Positions 1-9,899 of a stretch of 31,164 nucleotides of DNA are shown here, piece by piece. Made by a program: the position numbers and the translations under genes. This DNA comes from Chara braunii (taxonomy: Eukaryota > Streptophyta > Charophyceae > Charales > Characeae). The notes under the pieces are model-generated. The model worked only from the letters and a program-made list of their open reading frames with translations, did no database searches and had not been told where the DNA came from. The stretch covers positions 1,511,201-1,542,364 of the forward strand of contig BFEA01000166.1 in NCBI GenBank assembly GCA_003427395.1. The letters run 5' to 3'. Each line of letters opens with the position of its first letter. Positions within the stretch are counted from its first letter, which is position 1.

Positions 1-1049
1 GTGGGCCATTAACTCGTTCATACTTCTGTTGAAGCTATTGATTGATGCCACCTGAGTTTGAAGTGTTCATGCTGCCAAAGTTGAAGTGATTACTGCGGCC
101 GAGTTTTCGGTTGTCATTGTTGTGTGTTCAAAGGGAGACCATTGCGGTCACTATGGTGTGTTGTTCGTTGCTATTGCTATGACGACAACTGCCAGCCAGT
201 GCATTTTTGGGCTGCAGATTGCAATGTTAAGCAATGCATAACATGCGTTCCTTGAGCTAACGTTATTACCTTGAGTTGTTGCTTTCGACAGATCGCTGTG
301 GGTATTTTAAAGAAACCGCTACTGTTGCGTTGCTGTGATTTGAGGCTTGGTGCAATCATTCAAATAGGGCACAGGGGGTGTGCTCTATTCGAATGCAGCC
401 TTTCTAGGCTGCGTGACTACGGTTTGGTCAGAGGGAAGTGTTGTGACTTTGGAGGAGAGGTGTTGAGGCTTCAGAAGAGCAATCACGCTCTACAAGGGGG
501 GCGACTGTTGCGACTTGGAGGTTGGCAGGGGGTCATTGTTCTGCGTTTTGGCTTCGGGTTGGTCATCTGGCTGCGATATTTGGCTGCCATTGCGGGGCCC
601 TCAGGAGATTGAAGATTGCAAGGTCCTCTCCCGCGAGTCTGAGCGCACCTCCCTTGTATGTGAGAGCCTGAACTTTCTTTTTCTGCCCTTCTCACTCTTA
701 GTCTAGTCTGTTTTGGATCGGAGAGGAAGGCGGTAGGCGGGATTGAAACCCGTAATCCGCGCCAAGGCCTCTGTGGGAGGTTCGCCCCACCAATTGCGGG
801 AGCTCTGCCGGAGCCCAGGTGGGGTTCTGGAGGCAGGGAACTTCAGGTATAACTCTCGTCTGACGCATGTGATCCCTTCCCCTAACTACATTATCCTCTT
901 TGGATATCTGGTTATAACTATGGCAACTTATTACTTTTTATTTTGTTATGTATGTCAGGACATGTTTTGTGGAAGACTAAATAAACAAATATATATGAGA
1001 GTTTAGATAATCTCTGAGTGAATTCAGACAAAAGGAATTGGTGGGAAGG
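1..1049. other. No gene recognised
   Basis: Open frames of 60 to 113 codons occur on both strands, but none has a recognisable domain, and they overlap each other as chance frames do. One short inverted repeat is visible near 793-830, CCCCACC pairing with GGTGGGG across about 25 bases. The composition is mixed and becomes AT-rich after 880. I cannot assign a function. Confidence 0.6.
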
Positions 1050-1094
1050 CGGGAGGAAGGTGTTTTGCATGTGTTTGACTGGGTCAACCCAAGG

Positions 1095-2240
1095 CTGAAT
1101 TCCTCTAAGTTGAGTGGTTTATTTATGTTTGTTGGGCTGATTGTATGATTTTTTTTTAGTGGGCCTATCCTAAGTTGGACGGACCAGTCACTATTTCTTT
1201 TTCTGGGGTTTCTGAACAGGAGAACGAGCACCCTAAATTCGGAGGACTCAGAATTCTGATGTTTCTTTTGGGTTGCTGAAAGCAGAGCTGGGGATATTCT
1301 AAGTTGCGTAGACTCAGATTTGTGTGTGTTTTCTTCTGAGGGGGACAAAGGTATAAGACAAAGCGTACCCCTAAGTTGGGGCGGCTTAGTCATGAGCTAT
1401 GAACTTAATGGTCAACCAAAGTATATAATTTGATACATATATTATATGGACTTATATTATCTGGCAGACCGGGCACCCTAAGTTGGAAAAGTCGGTCAGT
1501 AAGTAAGGTAGAACAAAAAGAGAAGAGAAGCAAGTGAAGAATATAACGAAAGTAACCCGGGTAGGTTGAGCGTACCCTTAAGTTAGGGCAGTTCAGTCCT
1601 ATGCTCGTGATAATATAAAGGACCAGAGAGTTAGTACAAATCTTCTTTTATTTTTCCTTTTAAACACAAGGCAGGATTGGATGTCTCCCTAAGTTGGGTA
1701 GGTCTGATTATTTGCTTAACAAGAGAGAAAGGTATAAAGTTTGTGCAAGTTTATCAATGGTTGTTCTCTTATATTGTCGTTACGGAGACTAAGTGTACCC
1801 TTAAGTTAGGGCGGCTTAGCCATACGTCGCTTGTGATTGTTCAGGCAGATCACGCGTACCCTGAAGTTAGGGCGACCTTGTTATATTGTCTTATGTACCT
1901 CAAACTGTTTAGACTAGCTAGGCGTACCCTTAAGTCAGGATGGCCTAGGCACACCCCTAAGTTGGGGAAGCCTACTCCTATGCCCTACGTAACTTTGTCT
2001 AGAGCTGACTAGGCATACCCTTAAGTTAGGGCAGTCTAGTTTTATGCTTCATGTCGTCAGTTAAGCAGAAGTGAGACGTACATTTAAGTTAGGGCGATCT
2101 AGTCATATGTGTTATGACTAGACTCGATGTTGTGTTGGACATACCCTTCAGTTAGGGCAGTCCAGTTGTGCGTACTTTTACTTGTTTACTTAGGCAGGTT
2201 GGACATACCCTTAAGTTAGGGCATTGCCTGATCGTATGCC
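1095..2240. repeat. Array of about 16 imperfect hairpins, core CCCTTAAGTTAGGG
   Basis: About 16 units share a core in which C(C/T) runs and (A/G)G runs flank a six-base loop, usually TAAGTT. Loops lie near 1106, 1171, 1232, 1300, 1372, 1479, 1579, 1690, 1802, 1862, 1931, 1958, 2022, 2083, 2148 and 2211. Outside the core the sequence differs between units, yet in many units the left outer arm still pairs with the right one: GACCG/CGGTC at 1479, CTAAG/CTTAG at 1802, CTAGGC/GCCTAG at 1931, TAGGC/GCCTA at 1958, ACTAG/CTAGT at 2022, TGGAC/GTCCA at 2148. Units at 1106, 1232, 1300, 1690, 1862 and 2083 pair poorly outside the core. Most spacings are 60-72 bases, a few are 100-112. It could be a structured non-coding transcript, a retrotransposon leader or a palindromic satellite. 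The hairpins are seen directly; the function is unknown. Confidence 0.8.
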
Positions 2241-2259
2241 ATAGGAAAGCGGGTCATAA

Positions 2260-3455
2260 AGGGTTAAAAGAAACTGAGAGGTTTAACGAACTACTTGGAC
2301 CAAACTGATGTGGGATTGTGAGAGATGTCTGTTTATGCATGCTTATGGGCTCTCACTCTGGGGCGTCTTCTCGATAGGTTAGCTGCGTAGATGCTCGCCA
2401 AGTGCTGGAGCCATAAGTAGATGAGATAGATGATGGGAGGGAGAGCTTGGGATAAAGATAGGACTGACCTTACTTGAAGATAAAATTGATGATAGCTCAC
2501 GATACCATCTTCTGGAAGGGATCGTGTAAACTATCTCCAGTTCTAACTACCAAACAAGTGTCAGAAGTTAGTCTCAAGTATAGTTTTGCTTTGTCTTTCT
2601 GTTTTCAGTTTTGTATAAATCTTGGCAGCATCCTGTTCCTATGGGAAGCGCTGCCGAAATTTCTACAAATCTGAAAGAGTTGATCATTTTTGGCTCGTAG
2701 AAATTCTGAAAAGGTATTTTTCCTACGGGAAGCGCTGCCAAAATTTCGTAGAATTTGAGGAGTTAGAATATTTTCAGCTAGGAGTTACTTGACAAATCCT
2801 CCCTGAATAGGGAAGATGCTCGGTGACTTGGCACTGGTAAGGGGAGCTGACAATGAGATTAGTAGAGGAGCTAGGTTACGAATTGGGAGGTATTCTCTTT
2901 TTGGCATAAACGTAGTAGTGGTTCTCTTTGGCCTGTACTGTCATGCATGTTTTCATATTTCACTTAAAGGCTAGATCCATTCAGCCTGATCCTTCAAAGG
3001 ATCACTATTCTGTTATTTTTTGATAACAGGTCGGTTTCCGGCTCAACTCTAAGTCACTCTTGCCACTCAACCTAAGGACTTTAGCCCTGTGGTTTGATTT
3101 GTTTTGTTGTGTTTTTACTTGGATTTTAATTGAATGGTCATTTAATAAAGATGCTGAGTATTTTATTTTGAGAGTTGCACAAAGAGTGAGGTTTGTATTG
3201 CTAAAGCGAGGGGTGTGAGCGCAGAAAATGATTGAAGTTGACCCCGTGTAGTATGTGCTCTGTTGATGTGGATCTTTGATGTGATTGCAGGTATGTTTTG
3301 TGAGTTGAATCCAGACTTGATTTTGTCAATGATTATATGTATACTTTTGAAGAAAGCCGCATTGTGATTGTGAGAGTGATCGTCTTCTATCTATATCATA
3401 TTTTCTTGTGCCCGCACGACCCATTGAGGCCGCGCACAGTGATTAATTAAGTTCT
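2260..3455. other. AT-rich stretch without a recognised gene
   Basis: There is no convincing coding frame; the longest is 66 codons at 2474-2674 with no known domain. Two direct repeats of a GGGAAGCGCTGCC-AAATTTC type motif occur here and are listed separately. A perfect 7-bp hairpin, CTGTTAT pairing with ATAACAG, lies near 3011-3030. An AATAAAG string near 3144 resembles a polyadenylation signal, so this could be the 3' end of an old transcription unit, but nothing upstream supports a gene. Confidence 0.5.
2635..2755 (+). repeat. Direct repeat with GGGAAGCGCTGCC motif
   Basis: Two copies about 82 bases apart (near 2637-2663 and 2726-2752) share TTCCTA(T/C)GGGAAGCGCTGCC followed by (G/A)AAATTTC. 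The same GGAAGCGCTGCC string followed by an A/T-rich run recurs at about 23568 and 23671 in the 54-bp repeat region, so the two places probably share an element family. No protein or RNA function is evident. Confidence 0.6.
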
Positions 3456-3459
3456 GCAC

Positions 3460-4216
3460 CGAGAGAAAAGAGAGATCTTTTTTTTTTTAGCTCCTGCTTT
3501 TTTGAATTAGTATGGTTGGACGTTGTGGTCCGTGACAACCGTCAAAGTCAAACCCCTTGATCTCTGACCGCCCCGACAATTTGAAGATGTCTACTCAACC
3601 CCTCTGCACAGGGTGCAGAAGAGGGTGTGGTCTTCTGACTCTCGCTTCAGAAAGTTATGCACGACTCTTATACGAAAGTCCAGCGCGAGATGCCTATCTG
3701 ACCCTCGCTTCAGAAAGTTATGGGTTGGATACCGAAGGGACTAGGAGTGTTGTTGTATTGTTGTGTCGTGTGTTTGTGGATGTGAGTGTAGTGGTGTAAC
3801 GCGTAGTGTGTGTAATGCGTCCTAGTCGACCGACGCCGAAGTCGCGTTTGGGACCTCAGCTCCCCAGTGCGTCGATTCGCGTGCGGGTTCGATCTTTGGG
3901 CGTTCGACCGCGCGTAACCCCTATGCTACAGCGAACGAGAAACGCCCTCGGCTGGGCCACCTCTGCAATTGCATACGAAAAACCTTTGCATGCGGTTCAG
4001 TAGCTCGGCGGGAATACACCCACCTAAAGGATGGTGACAGCTTCCACAGGTGGAGGTAAGCGGTGCCTTGAGTGACCCTGTCCTGTCGTAGGGGCTCGCG
4101 AGAGGTACGACTGGCGCACTCGGCCGAAGCGGCAAACGCTCTCCACGGCAAGTCCTGCAAAATCCTGCGTGACGCAGCCGGGAGGGTCCCCGTGGTGGAC
4201 CGATGCGCTCGACAAT
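3460..4216 (+). repeat. Dispersed module, copy 1, ending in CTCGACA
   Basis: This segment aligns by eye with 10200-10785 and, in its second half, with 25600-25940. Shared landmarks are AGAAAAGAGAGATC (3463 and 10204), a pyrimidine run, GTCAAAGTCAAACCCCTTGA (3541 and 10277), GACCGCGCGTA, and TATGCTACAGCGAAC (3922 and 25609). It ends with CGTGACGCAGCCGGGAGG and CCGATGCGCTCGACA, the terminal sequence of the palindromes at 18.5 and 26 kb. A hairpin at about 3598-3626 pairs CCCTCTGCAC with its complement. No open frame is shared by the copies. It is probably a non-autonomous transposable element or part of an LTR; the family is unknown. Confidence 0.65.
3636..3728 (+). repeat. 25-bp direct repeat inside the module
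   Basis: The string CTCGCTTCAGAAAGTTATG occurs twice about 67 bases apart, each time preceded by CTGA(C)(T/C)C. The second dispersed module near 10.4 kb lacks it, so the duplication is local. Confidence 0.7.
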
Positions 4217-4225
4217 GTATTTTAC

Positions 4226-4950
4226 AAATTTACATGATATTGCGACTTGCATAAATTGAAACTCAATCGAATAGTTAAGGCAATCACACGGTAAACGAGA
4301 TGGTTGAAGTATGGATTCCGTCGCACTTCGATAATTTATGTAGCTTAGAAGACGTAACTGGCATGTCATTGTCACACATTGAAATTCAAGAGAACGTTGA
4401 ACATAATGAGACATTGAATGAGAAGGTTGTGAATGACCTCTGCATTTCACCACACTTCGATTAATTTTGTATATCACTGAGCATTGAGTCGGACGTATTT
4501 CACATGACATTGTGACTGACAAAAATTAGAAATGAATCGAAAAGTCAATTAAATCACACGGTAAACGATATGATTTAAGTATGGATTCAGTCGCACTTCG
4601 ATAATTTATGTAACTTAAAAGACGTAACTGGCATGTCAATGTCATACATTGAAATTCAAGAGAACGATAAATGCAATGAGACACTGAACGAGAAGGTTGT
4701 GAATGAACTCTGCATTTTATCACGCTTCGATTAATTTTGTATATCACTGAGCATTGAGTCAGGCGTATTTTACATGACATTGTGACTGGCAGAAATTGAA
4801 AGTGAATTGAAGAGTCAATGCAATCACACGGTAAACGAGATGGTTTAAATATGGATTTCATCGCACTACGACAAATTATGTATCTTACAAGATGTAACTG
4901 ACATGCCATTGTCATAAACTGAAAGTCACGTGAGTACTATGGATTCCGTC
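4226..4950. repeat. 270-bp tandem satellite, about 2.7 copies
   Basis: The string ACATGA(C/T)ATTG(T/C)GACT recurs at 4231, 4501 and 4771, a period of exactly 270 bases. Other landmarks, such as AATCACACGGTAAACGA and CGCACTTCGATAATTTATG, keep the same spacing. Within each unit a diverged half-repeat is visible: CACTTCGATAATT and CACTTCGATTAATTT lie 129 and 141 bases apart in turn, so the unit is probably an ancestral dimer of about 135 bp. The array starts about 10 bases after the CTCGACA end of the preceding module and stops within its third unit near 4945. The long frames on the minus strand here come from the repeat and do not look like genes. Confidence 0.9.
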
Positions 4951-5442
4951 GAACTTCGAGAAATATCGTAATCATGAAAAAAAATAATGTTTAATTAATT
5001 GAGGGAATCACACAACGAGATTCGGATTGTGAAAATAATATTATGAAAGTATCGCATGAACTTCATTTAAAAGTTGAAATTTGTACGCACACGTGCGAGA
5101 AATTGTAAATGCAAGATCGAACTACGTCTAAATTGCTACGAGCCAACTCAAAATTGAACTACATCTAAATTAAATGCTACAAGCTGCTGTAAATTTCCCT
5201 GTAATATAAACTTAAAAAAACACTGTCATTTACAAAAGCATCTGCAAATGTCATCGCATCTCATGATAACGAAATCCGTACAAGACATTCATTGACGATC
5301 CAAAAGCAAGAGTTTGTGTCTGTCCATTCGTCGTCACGTTCAAGAACACCGAATTGTATTTCATCCTTGAAAACCTACCAACACATGCCAAGGACTTACC
5401 GATGGCGTCACGCACGCAACATACTACTTGCTCTACCTCATG
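4951..5442. other. AT-rich stretch, no clear gene
   Basis: AT-rich DNA with no recognised coding region. On the minus strand, just downstream of the stop codon of the neighbouring ORF, there is a good plant-type 5' splice site string (GTAAGT near 5400), and an AG lies about 25 bases further on. A spliced 3' extension of that ORF is possible but unproven, since an intron that short would be unusual. Confidence 0.4.
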
Positions 5443-6054
5443 CTACTTGTCAATCTCATGAATTTGACCGGCGATTTCCAAATTGGACTGTCCATTCTCG
5501 TAGAGTAGACGCAAATTGCTCATATTGCGGCTATCGATTCTAAGCTTGTTGCAAAAACCAAGGACTACAGCGTCTACGAAAGTTCGTTTTCGGCTCGAAT
5601 ATGCCACACACAATACTCTGCAGAGGTCGGAACCGGCCAAAGACAACCGTACGCAACAGTATGACACATCTCGTGGTCGTGTTCCAGCAACACGCAGTGG
5701 ATATAGTTCCAAAAACGGATTATAGGACGGACAGTCCAACAACTTTAGTTTCAAGTCCACAAACCACATGCGAGGTGAACTCGTGACGTTCTCTAGGCGA
5801 AGGTAAAACCGTTTATTCTCTTGCTGTCTGAATGCGGCACGCAGGGACGGAAGTTGCCTGACGCCTATGGCATAATGAGGTACTTTGACTAGGCCCCCCC
5901 ACTCCATCGCAGAAGCAAACTTGTACTCCTTATGCCACAGACATTTCCTTGCCAAAATTGCTCTATCCCATTCTGCCTTGGACCAGACATCGAGAGGTTT
6001 GTCCAAGAAGGAGACGACACTCATCCATGGGTCGTTTTCGAACTCTGTTGTCAT
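5443..6054 (-). CDS. Hypothetical protein, 203 residues
   Basis: This is the longest uninterrupted frame that is not a satellite or low-complexity artefact. It runs from an ATG with an in-frame TAA five codons upstream to a TAG. I do not recognise a family. The composition is protein-like, with Trp and aromatic residues in WSKAEWDRAILARKCLWHKE near the N-terminus, a basic middle, and several Cys (SYCCVRLSLAGSDLCRVLC) in the C-terminal half. I see no signal peptide or membrane segment. It lies downstream of, and on the same strand as, the decayed DUF7869 half, so it may be a passenger or an exon of that element. It may also be a fragment of a spliced gene, or chance. Confidence 0.35.
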   Translation of the reverse strand: MTTEFENDPWMSVVSFLDKPLDVWSKAEWDRAILARKCLWHKEYKFASAMEWGGLVKVPHYAIGVRQLPSLRAAFRQQENKRFYLRLENVTSSPRMWFVDLKLKLLDCPSYNPFLELYPLRVAGTRPRDVSYCCVRLSLAGSDLCRVLCVAYSSRKRTFVDAVVLGFCNKLRIDSRNMSNLRLLYENGQSNLEIAGQIHEIDK

Positions 6055-6202
6055 TGGCCCGATAATTTATGTATCATTGTCCGCACCACACAATCCGCAT
6101 GCCCAAGAGTGAATGAGATACAAATAATCATGCCAATCGGTCATTACTCTTGTCGCACTCTTACACAATACGTGACATGCAAAGACAAACGAAAATGAAT
6201 CG

Positions 6203-6275
6203 TTAAAAAATAAAAAAATCACCTCCACGATTATGAATTGTTAAAAAATAACAAAATCACCTCCACAATTAAGTT
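6203..6275 (+). repeat. Short direct repeat, about 35 bp x2
   Basis: Two adjacent copies of GTTAAAAAATAA(A/C)AAAATCACCTCCAC(G/A)ATTA sit side by side in an AT-rich stretch between the hypothetical ORF and the decayed DUF7869 gene. It is a simple local duplication. Confidence 0.8.
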
Positions 6276-6279
6276 AACT

Positions 6280-6676
6280 TCGAAAATTTCTTTACCAACC
6301 ATCTTACAAAAATTAACCCTAGACCGTGGATAAAATCCGTCACCCTGTCGTACCACAGAATCGTCGAAATTCAATAAGTTGAAAAATAATATGCCCCCTT
6401 CTAAATTTCCGTCCGAATAGTCATTTTCAAATATCCTACTTGCTCATCTATTGGGCGGACTGACAAGACCTCTGATGTACACTCGTCGCTTTTGTCCCCT
6501 GCATTGACACTCCCTTCAGCAGATGGACTCAAATCTCAAAGTGCAGCTTCAACATTCAGTTGAACATTGGAAGGAATCACAAGTCAAGTCGTGAACGATT
6601 TTGTACCTCTGTTCGGTCTCTCCCAACCAAAAACGGTCGAGTCGGCATGATGCCATTATGTCTGGTCAGTCATTTT
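6280..6676. other. Intergenic or lost 3' end of the DUF7869 gene
   Basis: On the minus strand the frame of the neighbouring pseudogene can be followed past its stop at 6677 for about 35 more codons, with protein-like composition (GWERPNRGTKSF) but further stops. The family's C-terminus probably lies here in decayed form or is joined by an intron. Nothing else is recognised. Confidence 0.35.
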
Positions 6677-8113
6677 TCATCTCTTCTCCCATGCGTTATC
6701 ATACAGTTCTTGGAGCGACTTTGCTCTCCCAGTCGACACCCAGTATTCCACTAGCACTTGATTATAATTCAACGATTTGTTTTTACCAACCACCCGAGAA
6801 AGAACTTTGCCCACCCAGATATTCACGCCACTGGACAGATCGTCGTCAGAGGGGCAAAGGATAAGAAAAGTGTCAACGTCAACATGCACGAGGGGGTCGA
6901 AACCGGTCTTCCGACGATCTTTTCTTTGTCCAACAAACAAGGGTTCCCTGTCGTTGATGTTGACACTGCCAGAAGAAGGTTATCGCTCGCTTTCAAGTAG
7001 TTGTGGTCTTGGCCAAAAACTTTCCAGAGGTTGAGAGGATAACCCGTTGGCGATGATCTTGTCGCCATGTTTGATAACCTCCTCCCAGTAACACAAAACT
7101 CTTTCTCTCCTACTCACCTCATGGTCGTTGTAAGTGCACCATGTTGATCGCTTGCTATCCAACAACTCTCGAATTCGAATAACACAATTTTTGCCATTAT
7201 AATAGTCATTTCGAGGAAGGGGTTGCATAGGAGGCGGGTCAAATGGCCACGAAGGACTTGTGTAGCTTTCATGGAGTTAACCGTTCTGATTGAACCAATA
7301 AATCGGACCTTCCTCATACAACCAGTTGTCGTCATCGCAAAACTCCTTGTACAGCATGCCCGGTTTATCTCCAACCATAAAAAATTTAAGCAAATGCGGT
7401 TTCAAAATACTAATAATGTCTGACGTAACGTATGAGTCTACTATACTTATCCAATCTGCCAGTGTATCGAGGAAAATACATTTGGGAGGTCTTTTGTGGG
7501 ATTGTTCTAAGAGTTCATAAAACTCGTCCATAGTATAAGCGTCTATGTCTTTCAATTTCTTTGAGAGGACGCTGAAAGTAGCGTCAACGTCTCTATGGGT
7601 ATGTCCCACCAGCATGAAACCTATTTCTACCTCTTCGAAAACTTTGAACTTAACCAAGAGTACAGCTAGCGCACATGTGTACTTGTTCTTGTTTTCCCGC
7701 CAACAATTATTTGCTTGAATGCGGAAAAACGGTGGCAGTGGCGTCCCGCTCGCTTGAATTTTAACGAGGGTTCTCATAAGACAAGTAGCGATTGCGTTCG
7801 AATCGTGTTTGAAATATGGAAATCACTTGTGGACATAAATACTAGGGTGTCTACTGTGTGCAATGACACATGTCAGACTCGTCTTCATCATCATCTCGTG
7901 CCTAAGTGCTTTCGAGTAGTTCGCCTGACCAATATGAGGGATAGTCGTCTTCTTTTGATCCATGTCGTTAATGATGAGACACAAACATTCGTTCGGACGG
8001 ACCATCGAATAAGTCTTCGCTCGACTATAGTCCAGTCTACGTTCAACTTGCCGCCTTTGGTGAGCTTTCATCTCCTCTCGAGGTCGTTCTTGATCTCCAG
8101 AAAGAGCAGCATA
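6677..8113 (-). pseudogene. DUF7869-family protein, C-terminal half, decayed
   Basis: One reading frame stays aligned over about 478 codons but is cut by in-frame stops at 7823-7825 (TGA), 7277-7279 (TAA) and 6980-6982 (TAA), with no frameshift. In order it shows LIINDMDQKKTTIPH, SLTCVIAHSR, PHDSN-like KHDSNAI, LPPFFRIQANNCWRENKNK, GFMLVGHTHRDVDATFS, and a C-terminal DPLVHVDVDTF...IWVGKVL segment. These are hallmarks of the DUF7869 family from eukaryotic mobile-element-like genes. The family motif I recall as QxDNxxRENKN reads QANNCWRENKN here, so an acidic residue that may be catalytic is replaced by Asn. An RNase H-like nuclease fold would fit the spaced D, D and GHTHxDxD motifs, but that is inference. 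The first half of the protein is absent upstream and lies inverted at 8424-9113. The change from a C to a T could explain all the stops. Confidence 0.85.
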
Positions 8114-8423
8114 TTATATACGTTCTTTAAATTAGTTCAGGGCAGGCAACATGCGTGCCAATGGCTTCTTCTTTCACAACCTCTGAAGCCGAGAGTGAGA
8201 AGCTGGTGGTCACTGATTACTCGTCTGGATAACAATTCTTTTCCAGTGCCTCGTTACAGCAAGCTAGCTACAGTGGTACAAAGTTGGTTGCCACCGACTA
8301 TTCTTCGGCGGAACTGTCCACGGCACGGACGAATCCAACACAAGTGCGATCTCATGAATCAATGCGATTGTTGTTCAGAGCCAGTCTGGGTCGGAAGCGT
8401 ATGGTAGGAGCTATAAAAAAAAA

Positions 8424-9113
8424 ATGGCAATACTACAAATTTTGTCTGCACCTCTGCCAGGGGAGAGAAGACCATATAGCATGGCTAATAGGAATACTAG
8501 GAAGATAGAGCGGTACAAAAAAGCCAAAGACATGTTGTTCAAAAAGAAAGTGTTCATGATACGTGGCATGGCATGTTGCAAGGCTCGCTGTTGTTACAAC
8601 GTGTCACCGAAGGAAGTTCGAAAGGTTAGACAAGGATTGTACAATAAGAGTCTCGAAGAGCGAGTGTAGCGGTGGATGAAAAGTCTTAAAGATTTCATGT
8701 TGAATGAAGGTGGACAGAAACGTGTCCATCCTATAGAGTTGGAACGTTACATGTGCGTCAAGGCTTACTGCAATGTTCTTGGTATCACTCGTAATATGTT
8801 TTATTGCTACAAAACACGATTGGACAATGGCTTTGTGCATTGCGAGCACGGGATGACGGATAAACAACAATCAAAAGATAAGACGGTCGCCATGCTTGCC
8901 AGCATGAAAACATTCATATACTGTCATGCGGATAGCATGCCGAATGAGGTGGCTCATCAAAATGAGGTTTACAGACTGAAACTTCGACTGCCAGCTGCTT
9001 TTACGAAGCGTTCAATTTATGAGTCCATCAAATCAGACTTTGTGGTTGTCGGCCTCGAAGTCGTGTCGAACTTTTATAAATTGTGGCAGAAACACTTTTT
9101 CATGTTTCACTAG
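8424..9113 (+). pseudogene. DUF7869-family protein, N-terminal half, inverted
   Basis: The plus strand carries about 229 codons in one frame, broken once by TAG at 8667-8669. It has a Cys cluster (GMACCKARCC), then a VRKVRQGLYNKSLEERV / RWMKSLKDFML segment, a helix-turn-helix-like stretch (YCNVLGITRNMFYCYKTRL), a GFVHCEHGM motif and the KRSIYESI...FYKLWQKHF segment. This is the order I know for the region N-terminal to the DUF7869 domain. The recognisable family similarity ends at the TAG at 9111, just where the protein should run into the Cys-containing linker and the C-terminal half. That half is on the opposite strand and starts at about 8113. The start at 8424 is the first ATG after an A9 run. 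The two halves therefore look like one ancestral gene split by an inversion of roughly 8.12-9.12 kb. Confidence 0.8.
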
Positions 9114-9559
9114 CACACTCAAACACATTGCACCTCCCCAGAAACGTGGAACTTGTTTTGGGAGGTGGACGACTCTTCGTCTGCGGACGGTGTCGCTTAA
9201 CCCCTAGGCAAATGGATGCAACCCCCAAAACTCTCACGAAAAGCGAGACTTGGTTTTCTGGGGAACGCATTACTGGAGTGTTGGAACGGTGAACTGTCGG
9301 AAGAGCTCATTGGGGCCAACTCCAAGTCTTCTAGGTGAAAATGCAAGTCGATGGCATGTTTGGAGTCCAAAGCCTGGTTCATGCGGCCATTTGTTGAACC
9401 GTCCTTTCCGCCGTCATGTAGCCGTCGGTGTCGTGGACGAGGTTCCCATTAGGAAAATCGATCGAACTCTTAAGTGCAGAGTGAACGGGCAATTCGAATT
9501 CGTCTCCACGCCCTGCAAAACAGTGGATCAAACTGTAAGCACGAATACTAAGAACTGTG
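9114..9559. other. Stretch without a recognised gene
   Basis: A plus-strand frame starting near 9226 gives protein-like text with several stops (LGFLGNALLECWNGELSEEL is the best part), which may be the remains of another coding region. I do not recognise it. If the inversion proposed for the DUF7869 gene is right, this is its former upstream flank. Confidence 0.3.
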
Positions 9560-9899
9560 TAGCACAGCGAATATGTTCGAAGCTTTTTCGAACATTCGAA
9601 CATGTTCGGGTGTTCGACCGAACGCCACCCGTGTTCGGCCGAACATATTAAAAAAAAAAAAAAAAATGGTTTTTGATTTTTAACTCGAGTTTGGTTACGA
9701 ATTTGACCATACCTCCAAGGCAAAAGTTGTTTGTATTATTATTTTATGTAACATATATAGTTTTTCAGATTTTTTGAAGAACTTTGTTTTTGTTTTGTTT
9801 TTTTAAATATTTTTATGTTCGCGTTCGAAGAGTTTCGGCGTTCGTTCGCGTTCGGTCCCGAACGTTCGGGTTTGGTCAACGAACCCGAACACGATGCTA
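9560..9899 (+). mobile_element. MITE-like element, copy 1
   Basis: The element starts with TAGCACAGCGAATATGTTCG and ends with CGAACCCGAACACGATGCTA, which pair as terminal inverted repeats. Both ends consist of overlapping GTTCG/CGAAC motifs that form several hairpins. The AT-rich middle has an A run at about 9650-9666 and TTTTTGATTTTTAACTCG. The same middle occurs in reverse orientation in the second copy (11839-12197). It encodes no protein. I could not identify a clear target-site duplication: the flanking 8-mers differ. The ends resemble hAT-type MITEs, but the superfamily is not established. Confidence 0.7.

Noticed and set aside
1095-2240. Hairpin array as a CRISPR array or attI/attC-like cassette array
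   Set aside because: Eukaryotic context, no constant repeat with unique spacers, no cas or integrase gene; the variable parts are paired arms, not spacers.
3926-4522. 198-codon minus-strand ORF
   Set aside because: It crosses the boundary between the module and the satellite and follows the satellite repeat, so it is a chance frame.
7715-8407. 230-codon plus-strand ORF
   Set aside because: It is antisense to the DUF7869 motifs, which read clearly on the minus strand.
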